DNA of 31,487 nt from Saccoglossus kowalevskii. Its lineage: Eukaryota > Hemichordata > Enteropneusta > Harrimaniidae. The position numbers were made by a program, and so were the translations under genes. The stretch's first letter is position 1. Each line of letters starts with the position of its first letter. Shown one piece after another: positions 1 through 12,624 of this stretch. The notes beneath the pieces are model-generated. The model was not told the DNA's origin. It saw only the letters and a program-made list of their open reading frames with translations, and did no database searches. The DNA lies in assembly GCF_000003605.2 (NCBI RefSeq), contig NW_003109084.1:531002-562488 (forward strand). The letters are read 5' to 3'.

Positions 1-58
1 CTGGTCACCACCGGCAAATTAGTCGTTGTGTAAAAGGATTCGTTGCTTTGTTTTCCAG

Positions 59-160
59 ACATATTACAAGTCAGGCTACTTCAGTGAACGATCTATATTG
101 TTTGTAATTTGTATGCTGATAGATTCCGATAACACTGAAATGAAACAAAGAATTATTTCG
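59..160 (+). CDS. Candidate internal exon, 34 codons, unknown protein
   Basis: Seen: a pyrimidine-rich tract ending in TTTTCCAG sits just before base 59, and a consensus donor (GTAAGT) follows base 160. The 102 bases between are open in one frame, phase 0 at both ends. The translation begins TYYKSGYFSERS and ends NTEMKQRIIS; its middle is hydrophobic (ILFVICMLI). No domain is recognised and the residues do not identify a family. The next strongest + strand candidate, at 8366, also starts in phase 0 and could join it directly. Inference: a cassette exon of a long-intron gene that enters the window from the left. The alternative is a pseudo-exon, since both splice words and 34 open codons can arise by chance in 31 kb. 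Confidence 0.35.
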
Positions 161-3100
161 GTAAGTGACACTAAGATATAACCAAATGTAGCGATCTCAT
201 ACATGTACGCGATAAAATTCAACATTATTAGTCGCATGAGTAAAAGCATGCAAATCCACTGATGCCCAGCTGATGTATTACTTCACATCAGTAAATTCAG
301 TCATTATTATTATTATTATATTGATGCGGTGCTCACAAGTATAGATCAGACAGTCATATACGGGGTACAATTTAAATTCAAGCTGAATTAGTAAAATAAT
401 ATAATTCAAATAATACGCAATATCATTTTTGGTGTTCGTTCGTTTGGTGTGACTCACACACAAAAGTACACATTTCTCCAATTGAACTAAAATAAGAATT
501 ATTCCAAAACATTCCACCAGTTGTACGTTATTATTAGAATGATAATCACTATAATTTTTAACTCATAGCATCCAGGGTACTAACAAATCCCATGGCAGTA
601 CTGTCCCATCTATCATACTAATAGCTTTTGTTATCATTTTATTCCATTACCAGCAACAATGACAATTTTGCAATGAATAAAGTAAAACCTGTAACGTTTG
701 ACAAATACAATATGAATTGCATGATTTTGTTTTGATCAAACAGAGCTTAATATGTGCTCTTTTTAAACTATGAATAACGCCAATTCTGTGAGGGATACAG
801 AATATGCACTGAAGTAGTTCTCCTTTATTGTTGCCGTGCGACAGGCTGCTGTCAAATATATAACAAAAAATGCGTAGTATGTAAAGCTGAACCCCTGCGT
901 AAATGGGGCATATTGACCTAACACATTTCAGCATTAAAAGATCAGTCTGTACCATACGTGCTCAGTCAACATTTATCACTCTTTAAAAACACCCACAGTA
1001 ATGCAAACATGTTATCATATTATGTAGGAGATTAATGAATCTGTACAATAGTTTTCACCGAATCAACAAAAAATTTTTCCCACAAATTCCTATCATATAT
1101 ACTATTTATTACACTATTATAAAATACGAGTTGCAAAAACCAGTTTCGTTAGCGCAATATTATTTTATATACATCAATATATCAAACGGTTTGTTTAATT
1201 CAAATCTACAGCATTACTATTTACATGTTGCCGGGCATTGCAATGTTAACATCCAATCTAAGCTCTCGGATAATTATAAATAGCTCTTGATCGTTACTTT
1301 AACTACGCAAGCATTGTTCGAAATGAGAATGGTTGTTCAATTTCTACTTTTACGATTGTGGCACACATTATAACTACCTTAATTAATTGATTAAAAGAAC
1401 AGTCAATTCCTTAAATATATGTGCACGAAACATACGATATGCTACTTTTACGTCGGTCAATCGGTCTATACACAATTATCAATCAATGAGGCTATTGTTT
1501 GCTTGTACATCATGTTTAAAGATAGACCACAGTAAACTAAAGAACATAATGACAACTAGACAATTTGTCATCTTTCCAAATGAAGTATATTGATACGAAC
1601 AACAAATAAGATAAAAATATACCCGGAAATAATGTTGGTATGTATGCTAGACGAAATTAGAAATTTACTATTTGCTTGTTGCAATTGAGATTCTGTTTGA
1701 AATACCTACTATTTAGATAAATACAAAGCCAGTTGTTTGTTATGACATATAATATTCACCGAATTATGATATTATTAGAAACAAATATAATGTTGAAATA
1801 CATGAAATAATAATGTATATAATATATAATAAGTATTGAATTTGTGAGCGCCATACAACTGAACATTTCGTTCTTCAAACGTGAAGTTCATTTGTATTTA
1901 CCGTATATTCAGCCACAAAAATAAGCGTATCATGGTGGCATCGCGTAGGTAGAGGCTCCATTGAGATACAGATCGTAGCATCGAAATGCGGATGACTCAT
2001 GATTATGTTAGATTTTTACGGTTCTAAAATTAATGATTGCGATTGTGACAGTTTGTAAATTATGTAGAGCCACATAAACATAAACGTCATATATTATTGC
2101 AATGATGAAGCATCACCAACATAGCACCAATAACCTTGACAATGGCTTTAAAAGGCGATATACGTTTGAACTGGCCAATCACTAAATCTACATACAGATA
2201 AAGACATCAAACGCATAATGTAGTTTAGTAACAATTTCCTCAGGTCAAGCCTTGCATATCTTTAAACTTACAATTAGACAATTTTCGAGCAACATGTTCC
2301 CCTGAACAATTTTGGAATCTAGGTCCTCCGTACGCCATTTCCTGCATTTTGAAGAACAAATTGTGCTGACACAAAGGGTTTCAGCTTGATTGGGGGTGGG
2401 CAACATTTTTAGGGGGGGTGATCGACCCTTCTTCCTCCCGGTGCCACTGATTATATACAAATATTTGGCATATTTTATTATCTTCCAATCACGTTGTGTA
2501 TTTTCCATGTTCATACAATTGTGATAAATTAGTGAAATAATAAATGTATGGGAGTATGTTTGACAATTAATAACCATAACATTTCATTTCTAAATTAGAT
2601 GGTCATAGATCATTTTGAAATTTACATGGCAGTTGTTAAAAGCGCAAAAAGAATTTATACGGAATGATCGAATTCAAAATAGTAGCTATACTTAATTGCA
2701 ATGAGTAAAGTCTTAGTTTTGTGTAATAAAACATACACGTGAATCACTTGGTAAACGAATGGAATACCGGTGTGTGATTAACTATTATAGAAAGAATACA
2801 ACAAATTGTATTTTCAGTTGAGGCTGAATACAAATACTTCATTGTTACAACAGAGTTGTACAAAAGCAACTATATATTATAAGGTGGACTGGGAATGTGC
2901 ACATTACAAGATGGCTATTTTAAATATGACCAAGTGTTTAAATCACATGTACAGTCGCGCAAAATTATAACAAATTTTTTTCCCGCTCAGGTTCTACATC
3001 AAGCACAACACGGCATTCATTATGTGTGACGTAAAATGCGCTAAGCCTAAATAATGTTCTGGCAATGACGAGTACAGATCATTCAATTCAAACACTACAT

Positions 3101-4599
3101 AAAATTACACGCTTAACACATCGTGTGGCTTTACCAAGAGGGATTAATAACGTATTCATCTAATCACAATAGAATATACGAAGTCTATGACATAGAATAC
3201 GCAGTTAGCTCTATATCATGGACTATTTGGAAAAAAACACAGTAACACTAAGTGCAATTGGAGCATACGGTAAAGATCTAAACATTCATCTACAAATTTC
3301 TAAATAAAACTACTTAAACGGCCAGATCGTGTATTGACACCAGGCGTTAGTTGAAGCTTAAACGTCTCAATGGCAGAACACGGCTACTTTAAGCGTGCAT
3401 ATGATAATCAAGCAATATAATAACAGTAAATACCTGGAATAAACCTGTGCTGGTGCCAGTGACAACATGTAAAGTAACTACCAGTCCAATATAGCGTTCT
3501 ATACAGACGCGTTCACTTCGTATATATGTGGCTGGAAGTGTCCACTGTGATAGGGGTTCCTGCACTGAATGTAGGGGCGGTACTTATCTCGCGTGTGAAG
3601 CACACTCGGCCATAATATACGAAGCAGGTCACATAGATCAGGAAATATAATACGAAATTAATTTGTTTTCCCATTTGGCAAACGCACTCGCAACGTACCT
3701 AAAACTCAGGGTAAACATCCCAAACCAACTCAAAATATTGTAATTAAACTGAGTCCCATGAGACGCATTGGCGAATAATCATATACTTATGCAAGTAATA
3801 ATTATATAAATCAATTTATAATAACATACATGTAAGAAATTATCTCAGTCGACGATTAACATATAACATGTCTGATGGAGTGGTATAACTTTTTGAGATT
3901 TCATTTCAGTTAAACAAAGATCTCAAACAAAACCTTAAACCGACGGCGTGAATACACGTAATTGATGTGTCAGATCGCGTAACTGACAATCAACCTGACT
4001 CTGGGATGACTTTGAATTGTAACCACCTTAGAGTGGGTTGTTGACAATCAATGTAGTTTATAGAGATTTCCATAGCGAAGCAAACACTAAAACGTTTCGT
4101 AATTACATAATATTGTCTACACGAAGTCGGAAATCAACAACCATAAAAACCATTTAAGGAAACGTTTCGGCTGATCAACAGAGCGTACATAACCCACCCA
4201 CATTTGTCGATACCTTCTTAACCGAGAATTAGTTCAAGGTTTTTGTCATCTAGTATGAGTCAAATAATTTGACAATATTTCTTCAGTAGAACTATGTACA
4301 CGAGGGATATATATATATAAACACAGGCAAATTCTCTGAATCCCACATGACGCTGCGGGGAATCATTACTGTCGTTATAAATCAATACCATCATAACTAA
4401 ACAAATGTATTTAAAATTGGGGAATTTTAGCTGAAATGAATTTGCTTATTGGCTATGATGCCATACAAATATCCAATCCCGATTTATAGAACTGAATGAT
4501 GGGCTGTGCCTAGTCTTTCAAATATTTTACCCCGGAATATCGAACAAATAGCGATATGTTCCAGAAGAACTAATTTGACTGTGTAGATATTTGTTAAAT
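161..4599. other. Gene-free stretch, intron or intergenic
   Basis: A+T-rich sequence with no convincing long reading frame. An ATT trinucleotide run lies at 303-320. A 36-base open piece follows a good acceptor word near 1911 and ends at a GTAGAG donor near 1949. On the - strand about 131 bases (3434-3564) are open between an acceptor-like and a GTATTT donor-like word. Neither is strong enough to call a gene. Short TA runs occur at 4305-4319. Nothing else is recognised. Confidence 0.6.
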
Positions 4600-4682
4600 A
4601 ATAATGAACGACCCGCCAACCTCACTTTATGCGACATATATGTAAATTGAGTCCACGCTGGGTTGGCGAAGAGTTCATTATT
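4600..4682. repeat. Imperfect hairpin with symmetric internal loop
   Basis: The left arm is AATAATGAAC (4600-4609), four unpaired bases, then CGCCAACC (4614-4621). The right arm is GGTTGGCG (4661-4668), four unpaired bases, then GTTCATTATT (4673-4682). This gives perfect pairings of 8 and 10 bp separated by a 4x4 internal loop and capped by a 39-base loop. It lies about 180 bases upstream of a CpG-rich island. It could be a folded RNA element, the remains of a small inverted-repeat transposon, or a cruciform. No target-site duplication was identified. Confidence 0.7.
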
Positions 4683-4859
4683 GTTATTATTTTGTAGTGT
4701 AAATCCCAGTGGATTTGCAGAATAATTTAAAATATCTTTTTGGTAATTGTATCCACAATCTCATATGGCAATCTGAGAAAGAAACTAGTTTTATTATTGT
4801 GTTTAAATCATTTACATTGTGAGTGTACGAGTGACTGAAGTGTAGTGTGGAGCAGCATT

Positions 4860-5350
4860 GTAGTGATCGCTCGAGCGAACGGCACGTCTCCGTCTTGGTG
4901 TCCGCCGCGGTTTTGCACTACGCTACGCTGGATCGCCGCTGTTCACCGGCTGGATCGACTGTGCGTAGGGGTGCTCGTATCCCGGGATATGTACGTAGTC
5001 GTATCGTTACCACATCCCAAGAGTGCTTTCAAAGATGTCTGTGTAATAAATATTTTCAAATTGTACGGGAGGCCGGTGATTTGACGACTATTTCGAAGCC
5101 AAACGAAACTTACAGGCTCAGCGAGCTGGAAAGCTATTGGGTGTTAGCTATTGGGTGTTAGCCACAGTTTAATCTGAATGTATAAATACAAAAAAACACA
5201 CAAACTGTGACGAGACTGTGACATTTACCGAAACGTCGACACTAAGGAAATTATACAAGTCACATCGGTCTTACGTCGATCTCGTTTCGCAAAATGTAAA
5301 GTACAACTAATTAGATGGAACGCTTCGACCGGGCGCGCTTTAGCCTACAG
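4860..5350. promoter_or_regulatory. CpG-rich island, possible promoter or first exon
   Basis: CpG dinucleotides are sharply concentrated here against an A+T-rich, CpG-poor background. Between about 4865 and 5010 there are more than twenty CpGs. A second cluster lies near 5220-5350 (GGGCGCGC and similar). Such islands mark promoters or unmethylated, GC-rich mobile DNA in many animals. A consensus - strand donor (GTAAGT, bases 5108-5113) and a + strand acceptor-like word near 5345 show that transcription in either direction is possible. About 104 codons are open on + (4847-5161), but the residues resemble no known family and two frames overlap in the same GC-rich stretch, as expected where stop codons are rare. 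The direction of any gene is undecided. Confidence 0.35.
5132..5159. repeat. 14-bp perfect tandem duplication
   Basis: AGCTATTGGGTGTT occurs twice back to back, at the right edge of the CpG-dense stretch. It is probably a slippage duplication and contains an inverted CCAAT-like ATTGG in each unit. Confidence 0.9.
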
Positions 5351-8012
5351 AGCAGACGACGACCCCTCAGAGAATTGTCTGATTTCGAGATTTAAATCCT
5401 CAATGAACTATTTTATTTGAAGATTATAGTATTGAACACTTGTTATCTATCAATTTCTCTGTTTTACATAGTTCCCCCTTTATTCGTTTTCGAAAACAAC
5501 ATTGTATTCATATCCATGGCACAGGGCCTTGATACTCATTAATGGGATATATTATCGCGAATAATCTGCTGCAATCACGTCATCAAATCTAATGGTATTG
5601 ATAATGCTCTACCCTAATATGAAATATTAGCATAACTATTAAAACGTGATTAAGAAATTCAGTTACAGATTATGCGATGTAAATGGCTCCGTGCATTAGT
5701 ATCTATGAAACACACTAGAGATAAATACACTCACTAATACTATAAAAATGTGACAATACATAAACGTTACAGTAAATCACTCGTACGTTACGATTACACT
5801 AGTAATCCTTGTTTAATATCAGTGTTGGAGTCCCTTCATATTGTAGTTGCGTTGTCATGTTAAATCATTATCCATGCACGTTGAGACTTCACATCCACTT
5901 GATTGGAATTATAGTTGATGTGTTATCAAATAATGGCAATATTTTTTAATCTAGAAGTAATATTTACGTTAGCCTTTATGTAATGTAAGCTTTCAATATT
6001 GAGCAATACATGATGGGAGATCAGTTACACTGAATAATATTTTTTTCTCAAAATGTTGGACACTTACAAAAAGTACGTTTGTCTCAACGCAGATAAATCA
6101 TCAGCATATCGTGCAGGAATGTTCTACCTATATTGAAATTTCCATTAACAAACTGTCACATTCTACTTTCCCTCCGAGAATAGAAATAAATGTCATATTA
6201 GTAAAACGGAATAAGTAACTAGATGTGCATTTGTTGAAATTACGTTGGACATATAGTAAAATAAAATACGCCCTAAATAGAGACGTTGACAGAATCGCGG
6301 ACACACTGAGTCAGTCAGAATTAAATGTCACATTTTTCAGTGGCGCTTACTGAAGTTTTGAAAAAGGTCTGTAAGTACTTTGATGGCTTTCTTTTTCAGT
6401 GAACACATGTCTACGCATATAATACACTTTATCATCATGAAAATTAGTTACCGAATGTTCACTGTACTGTATTTTAGTGTATTTTATCTGTGTGCATGTT
6501 TGTTATCTCATAGCTGATGATCAATATAATTCATTGATGCTATTGCTTGAATGACCATCACTTTGAAGGAGACATGGTTAGAAAATATTGTTTAATGTTC
6601 TCCCATGCATTCTGTGTGGGAATATTAGAGAGGCATTTTGTCACAATCATCAAACAAACAAAAAGTTCAATGTGTAAATTGAATGGTTGAAGTGAAAGTA
6701 AACAAATTGTCTTATATTTTATGCGCCCAGTAATTATTTACCATGTCTCGGTGCTCTTTATTTTTACAGATGACAAAAAAGGTTGTACTTCTGCAGACCG
6801 AGGGTTACGTAAATTACAACATGATTTACTCAATATACTGATGCGTTCGGTACTAAATGCGTTTGGTTTCAACTTCTTCAGGAACCGTGCTAATTTAATT
6901 ACCCACAGCATTGCTTCCAATCTCCCTACTATAGTAGACGTATTATTCTATCACTCGCTCGTCATTCCAAGCACAACTAGCGCGTGTTAATTGCATAATG
7001 CAAGTATGTGCACAAAGCGAATCGTCGAATCAAATTTATATTGGCAATTTAGAACATATGGGAAATTATTCACCGTTAATGCTATTTTTAAGTGTTTTGT
7101 CACTACATGTACATGCTTGTGAATTGTAGAGTTTAACATGTAATGCATAATAAACATGTAAAGTTGTGACTCCAAAGTAATATTAGTTAGTCTCAAAGTC
7201 CTCTGATTTGAATACATAGCAAATAACCGAAATACGGAACGATGGCATACAATACTACCGTATTACGTATGACGAATAAATGTAACTGCATTAAAACATA
7301 ATGCCATTGATGTTTTGAGCATAGACGAATATTATTTTATCACATTCTCGTTGTGCATATTTGATTTATAGATATTAGAATATTGTAACTATACATGCCA
7401 GCATCATAGTGATAAACACGCGGCCCGAACAAATTGCATTGTAGATGTATTTACTGCGCATGCAGGTCACCAGAGATTTGCGTCGTATTCTGTAAGCTAC
7501 GACACGCTGTCACCGACAATCAGAATACATTGACAGACGGGCCAATGAATGTGAAAATCTTTCGAGTTTTGAGACTGGTGTCTAACAAAGCAAATAAACA
7601 TCATGCTTTAGTTGAAAGTCATTCGTCATATTGTCTTTCGTTTTCCCATTTAAACCATTGATGAACTATGACAGTGATGTAATAAAAACGGTGGCCTTTC
7701 TAAATAAATATATAACCGAAGTTTTATGTAGAAGTCATTCAGGAAAGCACCTGCCTAGAACAATTACTGCTACGTCAGCAAACAGACATACAATGATCTG
7801 ATCATGCATCAGTATATAACTTCTGTGTTAAAGAGAACGGAAATAAAAGTATTTTGACTAACTGCAATATTTCATCACAATATTGGTGAATGTGAATTAT
7901 TTGTAATTACACAGGCATCGCACAAATTAAAAATGCTTGAATGGTTTTCTTTCAACAATTAACTCCTCGCCGGAATGTTGATTAATTTATAATATATTTT
8001 AAGAGCATTGCA
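5351..8012. other. Gene-free stretch with one possible microexon
   Basis: No convincing gene. The one notable item is 6341-6370: 30 bases between a good acceptor (CATTTTTCAG) and a consensus donor (GTAAGT). They are open in a frame reading ALTEVLKKV, phase 1 at both ends. Microexons of this size exist in animals, but the call rests only on splice words. Around 6770 another acceptor-like TTTTTACAG is followed by open sequence without a good donor. The rest is A+T-rich and unrecognised. Confidence 0.5.
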
Positions 8013-8043
8013 GATAACATGTTTTAAACATAAACATGTTATC
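8013..8043. repeat. 12-bp perfect stem-loop
   Basis: GATAACATGTTT (8013-8024) and its exact reverse complement (8032-8043) flank a 7-base loop. The surroundings are A+T-rich and no gene boundary is evident. A 12-bp perfect stem is above casual background, but no function is indicated. Confidence 0.8.
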
Positions 8044-8365
8044 GTAGGTAAACATATATATTTTCATTTCAATCGCTACGTACCAATGCATATATAAATA
8101 ATACGATAGCTTGCCAAAATCCGCCAATTATATAACAATGAATTGCTTCTTCTAATACTGCTTCATAATGATGTTTCAAATTATAAATAATACGTCGGCA
8201 AGTAAAACAGTATATTACTTAAACATGTATTATTTAGATTAACATCACGGCAGCAATTAACATACAAGATAACTATAGTTTAACCTACTGTTATTGTGAT
8301 TGATTGCTCTGGTCAAATGATTATTTAATCGATAGTCGTGCTATGAATAAGTTTGCAAATTACAG

Positions 8366-8445
8366 GCGATTACGATTTGTACGCCAGAGAACCTGTTATG
8401 GGAAAAGCCTAAATTTGCCTGGTTTCCACTCCAAGAAAAAGGAAG
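8366..8445 (+). CDS. Candidate internal exon, about 26 codons
   Basis: Seen: an acceptor-like CAAATTACAG precedes base 8366, and GGAAG followed by GTATGC forms a near-consensus donor after base 8445. One frame, open through all 80 bases, starts AITICTPENLLWEKP and ends FPLQEKG plus two bases. It is compositionally protein-like, with W, P, K and E. It starts in phase 0, matching the end of the candidate exon at 59-160. It ends with two bases (AG) that would be completed by the first base of the candidate exon at 24162, giving Arg. No domain is recognised. A second frame is also open, so the frame choice rests on this phase match. It could be a pseudo-exon. Confidence 0.33.
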
Positions 8446-9200
8446 GTATGCTTCTCCCTGTAAAACTACGATCACGATTAATTTGTTTTTATGGAGAAAA
8501 TACAGTATTATACAAAGTTTAATAATATTTGTTTGTTAAAGTTATTTTCCATACATGACTTTTGAACACAATTTAATTCAGTCATAATTCAAGACAAATG
8601 AAATGCAAAAATATAGTGAATATAGAGAATTATTTTTTATTAATAAAATTCACATGTAATCTTTAATTATGAAAATTATTATCGGCGTGCATATAGAAAA
8701 AATTACGTATGAATTATCGTATTATATATCTTATTAAATGTTATTGTTTCATCCTCCAAAATGATAGAATCTCACAATGTCGAAGACAGAGAAGTCTAGA
8801 TAATTTGTTACTAAATTTTCAAGAAAAAGGCCTTCACATGCTGTAAGCACAATATTTTGACCTGGTAGGAATTCCCAGGAACATGTGGATGTGATCGTTA
8901 GTTGGTCATGAGTGAGAGCAGACCCCGGTGACAAGTAATGATGTACCAAACTTTGGGGATGATCTGTCTAGGAACAATCCGTCTAGAAGGCTAGTGTTCT
9001 AAATTCAAAATTCTGGAAGACACATAAAATATTCATCAGCGCTTATTTAATTGACATGTTCCAGGATGCAGAATACTTGAACCATCTGACCTACTGGTGG
9101 GTATAATATTGTAATTGATAGCACGTTGGCATTATAGTTTTAGCCAGCGAGTTATGTCAGCTATATGCGTGCACAAAACATCTAAACGAGAATTTGGGGG

Positions 9201-9224
9201 ATTTATAAAATCATTTATAAAATC
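9201..9224. repeat. 12-bp perfect tandem duplication
   Basis: ATTTATAAAATC is repeated twice directly, 17 bases upstream of the candidate exon at 9242. It is probably replication slippage in A+T-rich DNA. Confidence 0.9.
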
Positions 9225-9241
9225 ATTTGTTTTTGCTTCAG

Positions 9242-9343
9242 CTGCACGAACTGTATATATCAACATAATTGTGCAGTCAAAGCACGCAATTACCGCAGCT
9301 TCTCAAGTCTCTGTGTATCTCGGGTATTTCACCAGAGATGTAG
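9242..9343 (+). CDS. Candidate internal exon, 34 codons, phase 1-1
   Basis: Seen: a strong polypyrimidine acceptor (TTGTTTTTGCTTCAG) ends at 9241 and a GATGTAG/GTATTA donor follows 9343. The 102 bases are open in a frame beginning ARTVYINIIVQSKHAI and ending SVYLGYFTRDV. Alternating hydrophobic and polar residues suggest beta strands. Phase 1-1 is common for extracellular-domain exons, but no domain is identified. Its phase does not fit directly with 8366-8445, so if both are real they belong to different genes or an exon between them is missed. The open frame continues to 9411, which weakens the case for the donor. Confidence 0.25.
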
Positions 9344-11869
9344 GTATTACGGCTCCTGGCTTTCGACGAACTAAGACATGTATGAAATCAACAGAGACTA
9401 TAATTAGGTAGACGCAGCTCATCAGCGGTCAAAACAAGGAGGAAGGATATACGTTTTTCAATGAACATGTGAAATCCAATTACACAGGTACATTTCCGTT
9501 ATTTAAATTGAATCCAACACAACTTACTCTAGGAAAATGACGTAACAACATTTTATAATAATTTGCAACAATTTTCCAATATGTGCATTTCAGGATCTGG
9601 ATAATATCGATTGCAGATGTCTGCAAAATATCTGTATTTAAATCACAACGGATTATACAATTCTTTACACTGTATGAAACCAGTATAACAGTATGTATTG
9701 ATCGTTGCATTCCCGTTTGATTATTAAGTGCTGATTATGCAGTGCCGTCAGGGAGGGCACATTGACTACTGCTGGCGACTGATCCACAACAACATTGTGT
9801 GCAGTCATTCAGAATAACAGCAGGGATGGAAAAATCATATCATTAAGGTAGCAATACGTTCTCCAGCAAAATACAAAAATTATATTTTCACATCATAAGG
9901 CGTCCGTATTTCCCAGGTTTGTTATACATACTTAAATCAATTGAATATCAAATCCCGGATACACCAATATGCGACGAGAGTACAAAAAGACAAAAAGGGA
10001 AACCCAAACATATTTGAAATAATTACCATGCACCTGTAGAGACCTATACCGGTAAAAACGAGACAGAGCTGAATTTTCCTTTCGAAATACTCATATTCGT
10101 ATGCATTTTAATGTCGTTAACGTTTTCGAATCTCATAACACGGATAGGCTAATATGTCACAGTCGTCGTGGAGAGCGTTCGAATCTCGTGTGAATATATT
10201 TACATGTAACGACCGAACACGACGTGTGGCGCCAGTGTAAGAAACGGACAATTACTTAATAATAATAATCACGTTCTCTGTATACGTACCTCTAGTCTGC
10301 TAATGTTTAATTCGTTCACGAATTCAGAAATGAAAAACGCAAACTCGACATAATTTTAAAACGATCAATGCATGTGTACCTGTTTGTAGACTCGAGATCA
10401 GTGCAGGCGTAAAGTTAAAATGACTTCAGCATTCTGAATGACAGTCGATGTTAAAAAACGAATGCCGCAAGAGCGATGAAATTGCTAGATATTGAATACT
10501 AATTGGTTTTCAGCTCTATTACACCTGCTTCAGCGAGATTAAAAACCATTTTACGTAAATCATATACCGAACAACTAAGATATTAACGAGATATGAATGA
10601 AATATAATCGCATAACGCTTGGACAGATTAGAGTTATGTGTTCTACAAATAAAATGGGTAATGCTCAAAATCGATCTAGATCGATATTTGTGTGCATTTT
10701 GTGCAGCAATATGCACATGAAACGCAAAACCAATGAGACGAAGAGATATCAAGTAATCAGCATGCAGATATACAATGCAATCCCGTGTCTGTCAATCAAT
10801 TCTGCTTCTATTCAAATGCAGTGTAAATTTCTGAATATTATTTGGGTATGTTATTAGTTGTACTCCGTTATTGCCTAGTAGCTTCTTTCGCACCTTATGT
10901 TCAATTTTATTCAGGTCGACTTTCCATCAGGCGTCATAATAAAAGATCTCAATGTTATCATTCAGTCCGTGTATGTATGCGGTATACGTGTTCCAATTCA
11001 TTCACTATCATAACAAAGCATGCAGTCCACATGTATTGTGTTTTCACGCGATAACTAGCATTATCTTGGAAGTAATAAACGGTGATTCTGAGAGCGATTT
11101 CACATTTGCGACTGGTTATGATGGGAATACTATTTTCCTTGTCCCCCATCATAAAACATTACATTATTCCAGGTTATGTTGCTGCATTGAACAATACTGA
11201 TTGACTCAGCGATAAAAAAAAATGAACGGACAAGATGTAATGCGCTTTACGATTGCCATTGCTATTCAAGAATGCATATGCTAGTTGTTCACATTAGTGT
11301 GATTAATCCATGAAATACTAATTATCGTAGGAAAATGTAAATGTAAGTCAGGTAAATCATTCAATATCACACTGTTCAGTACTTCTTTCACATTTCTAGA
11401 TATGACATGTTACATTGTGTGATTTAATTTTGAAAAGCAGTAGGCAATACTACTTATGCATGCGTTTTCGTTTATGTCACATTGATCCAAGTCAAACAAC
11501 TCGACTGTGATGGTCCACCATTCATTTATCTTGAACTGGTTGTATTCACAATGCATTGCATTGTAGTACTAAGTAATTATATTCATTTGTACTGCTCAAG
11601 GGTTTGAACTTGGGTTATACATGATGAAAGTGGGGGAGATGGCAAACAGTAAGTATAAGCAGTAACAGTAACTTTATCTAGTTTTGGCCAGACAACATGT
11701 GTAAACTTTAACACAAAAGCATTGTAGGACGACATGATAAGTCAATATCGGTAAAATAGGTATCCTTCTCCCCAAATAGATAGCTTCTTGAATTCAACCG
11801 AATATTTTAACCATTAACCGTTTTATTGTTGTTCTCTAATCTGTTCAACTAAGTATATCAAACACATAC
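9344..11869. other. Gene-free stretch, unrecognised
   Basis: Nothing firm. At 10670-10685 there is a 16-bp perfect palindrome (ATCGATCTAGATCGAT). Near 10176 a GTTCGAATC word resembles the B box of RNA polymerase III genes, but no matching tRNA fold or A box is evident, so no SINE is called. Around 11600-11650 a short open piece precedes a GTAAGT donor, but its acceptor is poor. Confidence 0.5.
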
Positions 11870-12060
11870 ACGAAGCTTTAACATGTTTATTAAATCATTG
11901 TCATCTGAAAACAGTTGGTTGTATTCGCGATGCGTAAAAACAGATTTCCACCAAACATTAATCTTTGCTCTTGTAACGTCAGTAAGGTTGATTATTGCGG
12001 AGTTTCTTGTCTCCGATCTACCATCTAATGATACCATGTCACTTTTAACTGTTGTGTGAG
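11870..12060 (-). CDS. Candidate exon, 63 codons, unknown protein
   Basis: Read on the - strand, an acceptor (CCAAAATTTCAG) ends at 12061 and a CGT/GTATGT donor follows base 11870. The 191 bases are open, phase 1 at the start and 0 at the end. The translation contains SDMVSLDGRSETRNSAI, then INLTDVTRAKINVWW, then REYNQLFSDDND. The balanced, charged composition looks more protein-like than most chance frames here. No family is recognised. The candidate exon at 12331-12516 lies just upstream on the same strand, but its phase does not join directly. It could be an exon of a diverged or decaying gene, or chance. Confidence 0.3.
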
Positions 12061-12330
12061 CTGAAATTTTGGTTATGTTACAATGATAGCATGAACAGTG
12101 CAGAATGCAGTACAAATGTTTGAAGATGATATTAAACACATTCAACTCTCCCCTGTATAATTTTTTTCAAATTAATCCATGTACCAGACTGTAAGCAAAA
12201 TCATATGATAAACTTCAAATTTATAAAAATGTATACTACTATTGGCGTGCACGTTATCACATTTTTCTAATTTTTGTAAAAGCATTTTGGCTTTGAATAT
12301 TTTGTCCAGCGTCTTTGAATAGTACCACAC

Positions 12331-12516
12331 CTTTACATATTCCACTGTCTCCATGGTATACATGATAAGGTTCGGGGTATTTAGTGCATAAGAGTGTTTT
12401 TTTTCCAAACTGTTATCCAATACTAGTGTGAAGTTGTTCTTGGAGAAAATCACTGATTGATTCAGCAATTGGTCAATCGAAGCGGCAAAATGTGTCCTCA
12501 AGTGTGCCATAGTTTT
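12331..12516 (-). CDS. Candidate exon, 62 codons, unknown protein
   Basis: On the - strand, TTAAATATTCAG acts as acceptor just before base 12516. The frame is open for 62 codons (phase 0-0) to a weak donor (AAG/GTGTGG), and remains open to a stop at 12172-12174. Residues begin KTMAHLRTHFAASIDQLLN and include FTLVLDNSLEKK and IMYTMETVEYVK. No motif is recognised. It lies 3' (on the - strand) of the diverged duplicate pair at 13323-13459 and 12625-12756, so the neighbourhood may be a decaying gene with duplicated segments. The weak donor is the main objection. Confidence 0.27.
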
Positions 12517-12624
12517 CTGAATATTTAACATTCAGCGAAAAATTTGATCACATCAATAGGAGAAATAAATGGATTAATAACTAACAACAACTGCTTTAGA
12601 AAGTCACACACCGTTCAATATAAT

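Noticed and set aside
2245-2577. Reading frame of 110 codons on the - strand
   Set aside because: Includes G- and C-run low-complexity sequence (RSPPLKMLPTP) and no recognised motif or splice context. Possibly old repeat sequence.
4847-5161. Protein of 104 residues in the CpG island
   Set aside because: Two overlapping frames are open because the stretch is GC-rich. Residues show no family resemblance and no clear splice context.
8749-8949. Frame of 66 codons on the - strand (GSALTHDQLTITSTCSWEF and on)
   Set aside because: Composition is protein-like, but acceptor and donor words are lacking and no domain is seen.
10670-10685. 16-bp perfect palindrome as a protein-binding site
   Set aside because: About one palindrome of this length is not far from chance in 31 kb, and nothing nearby supports a function.
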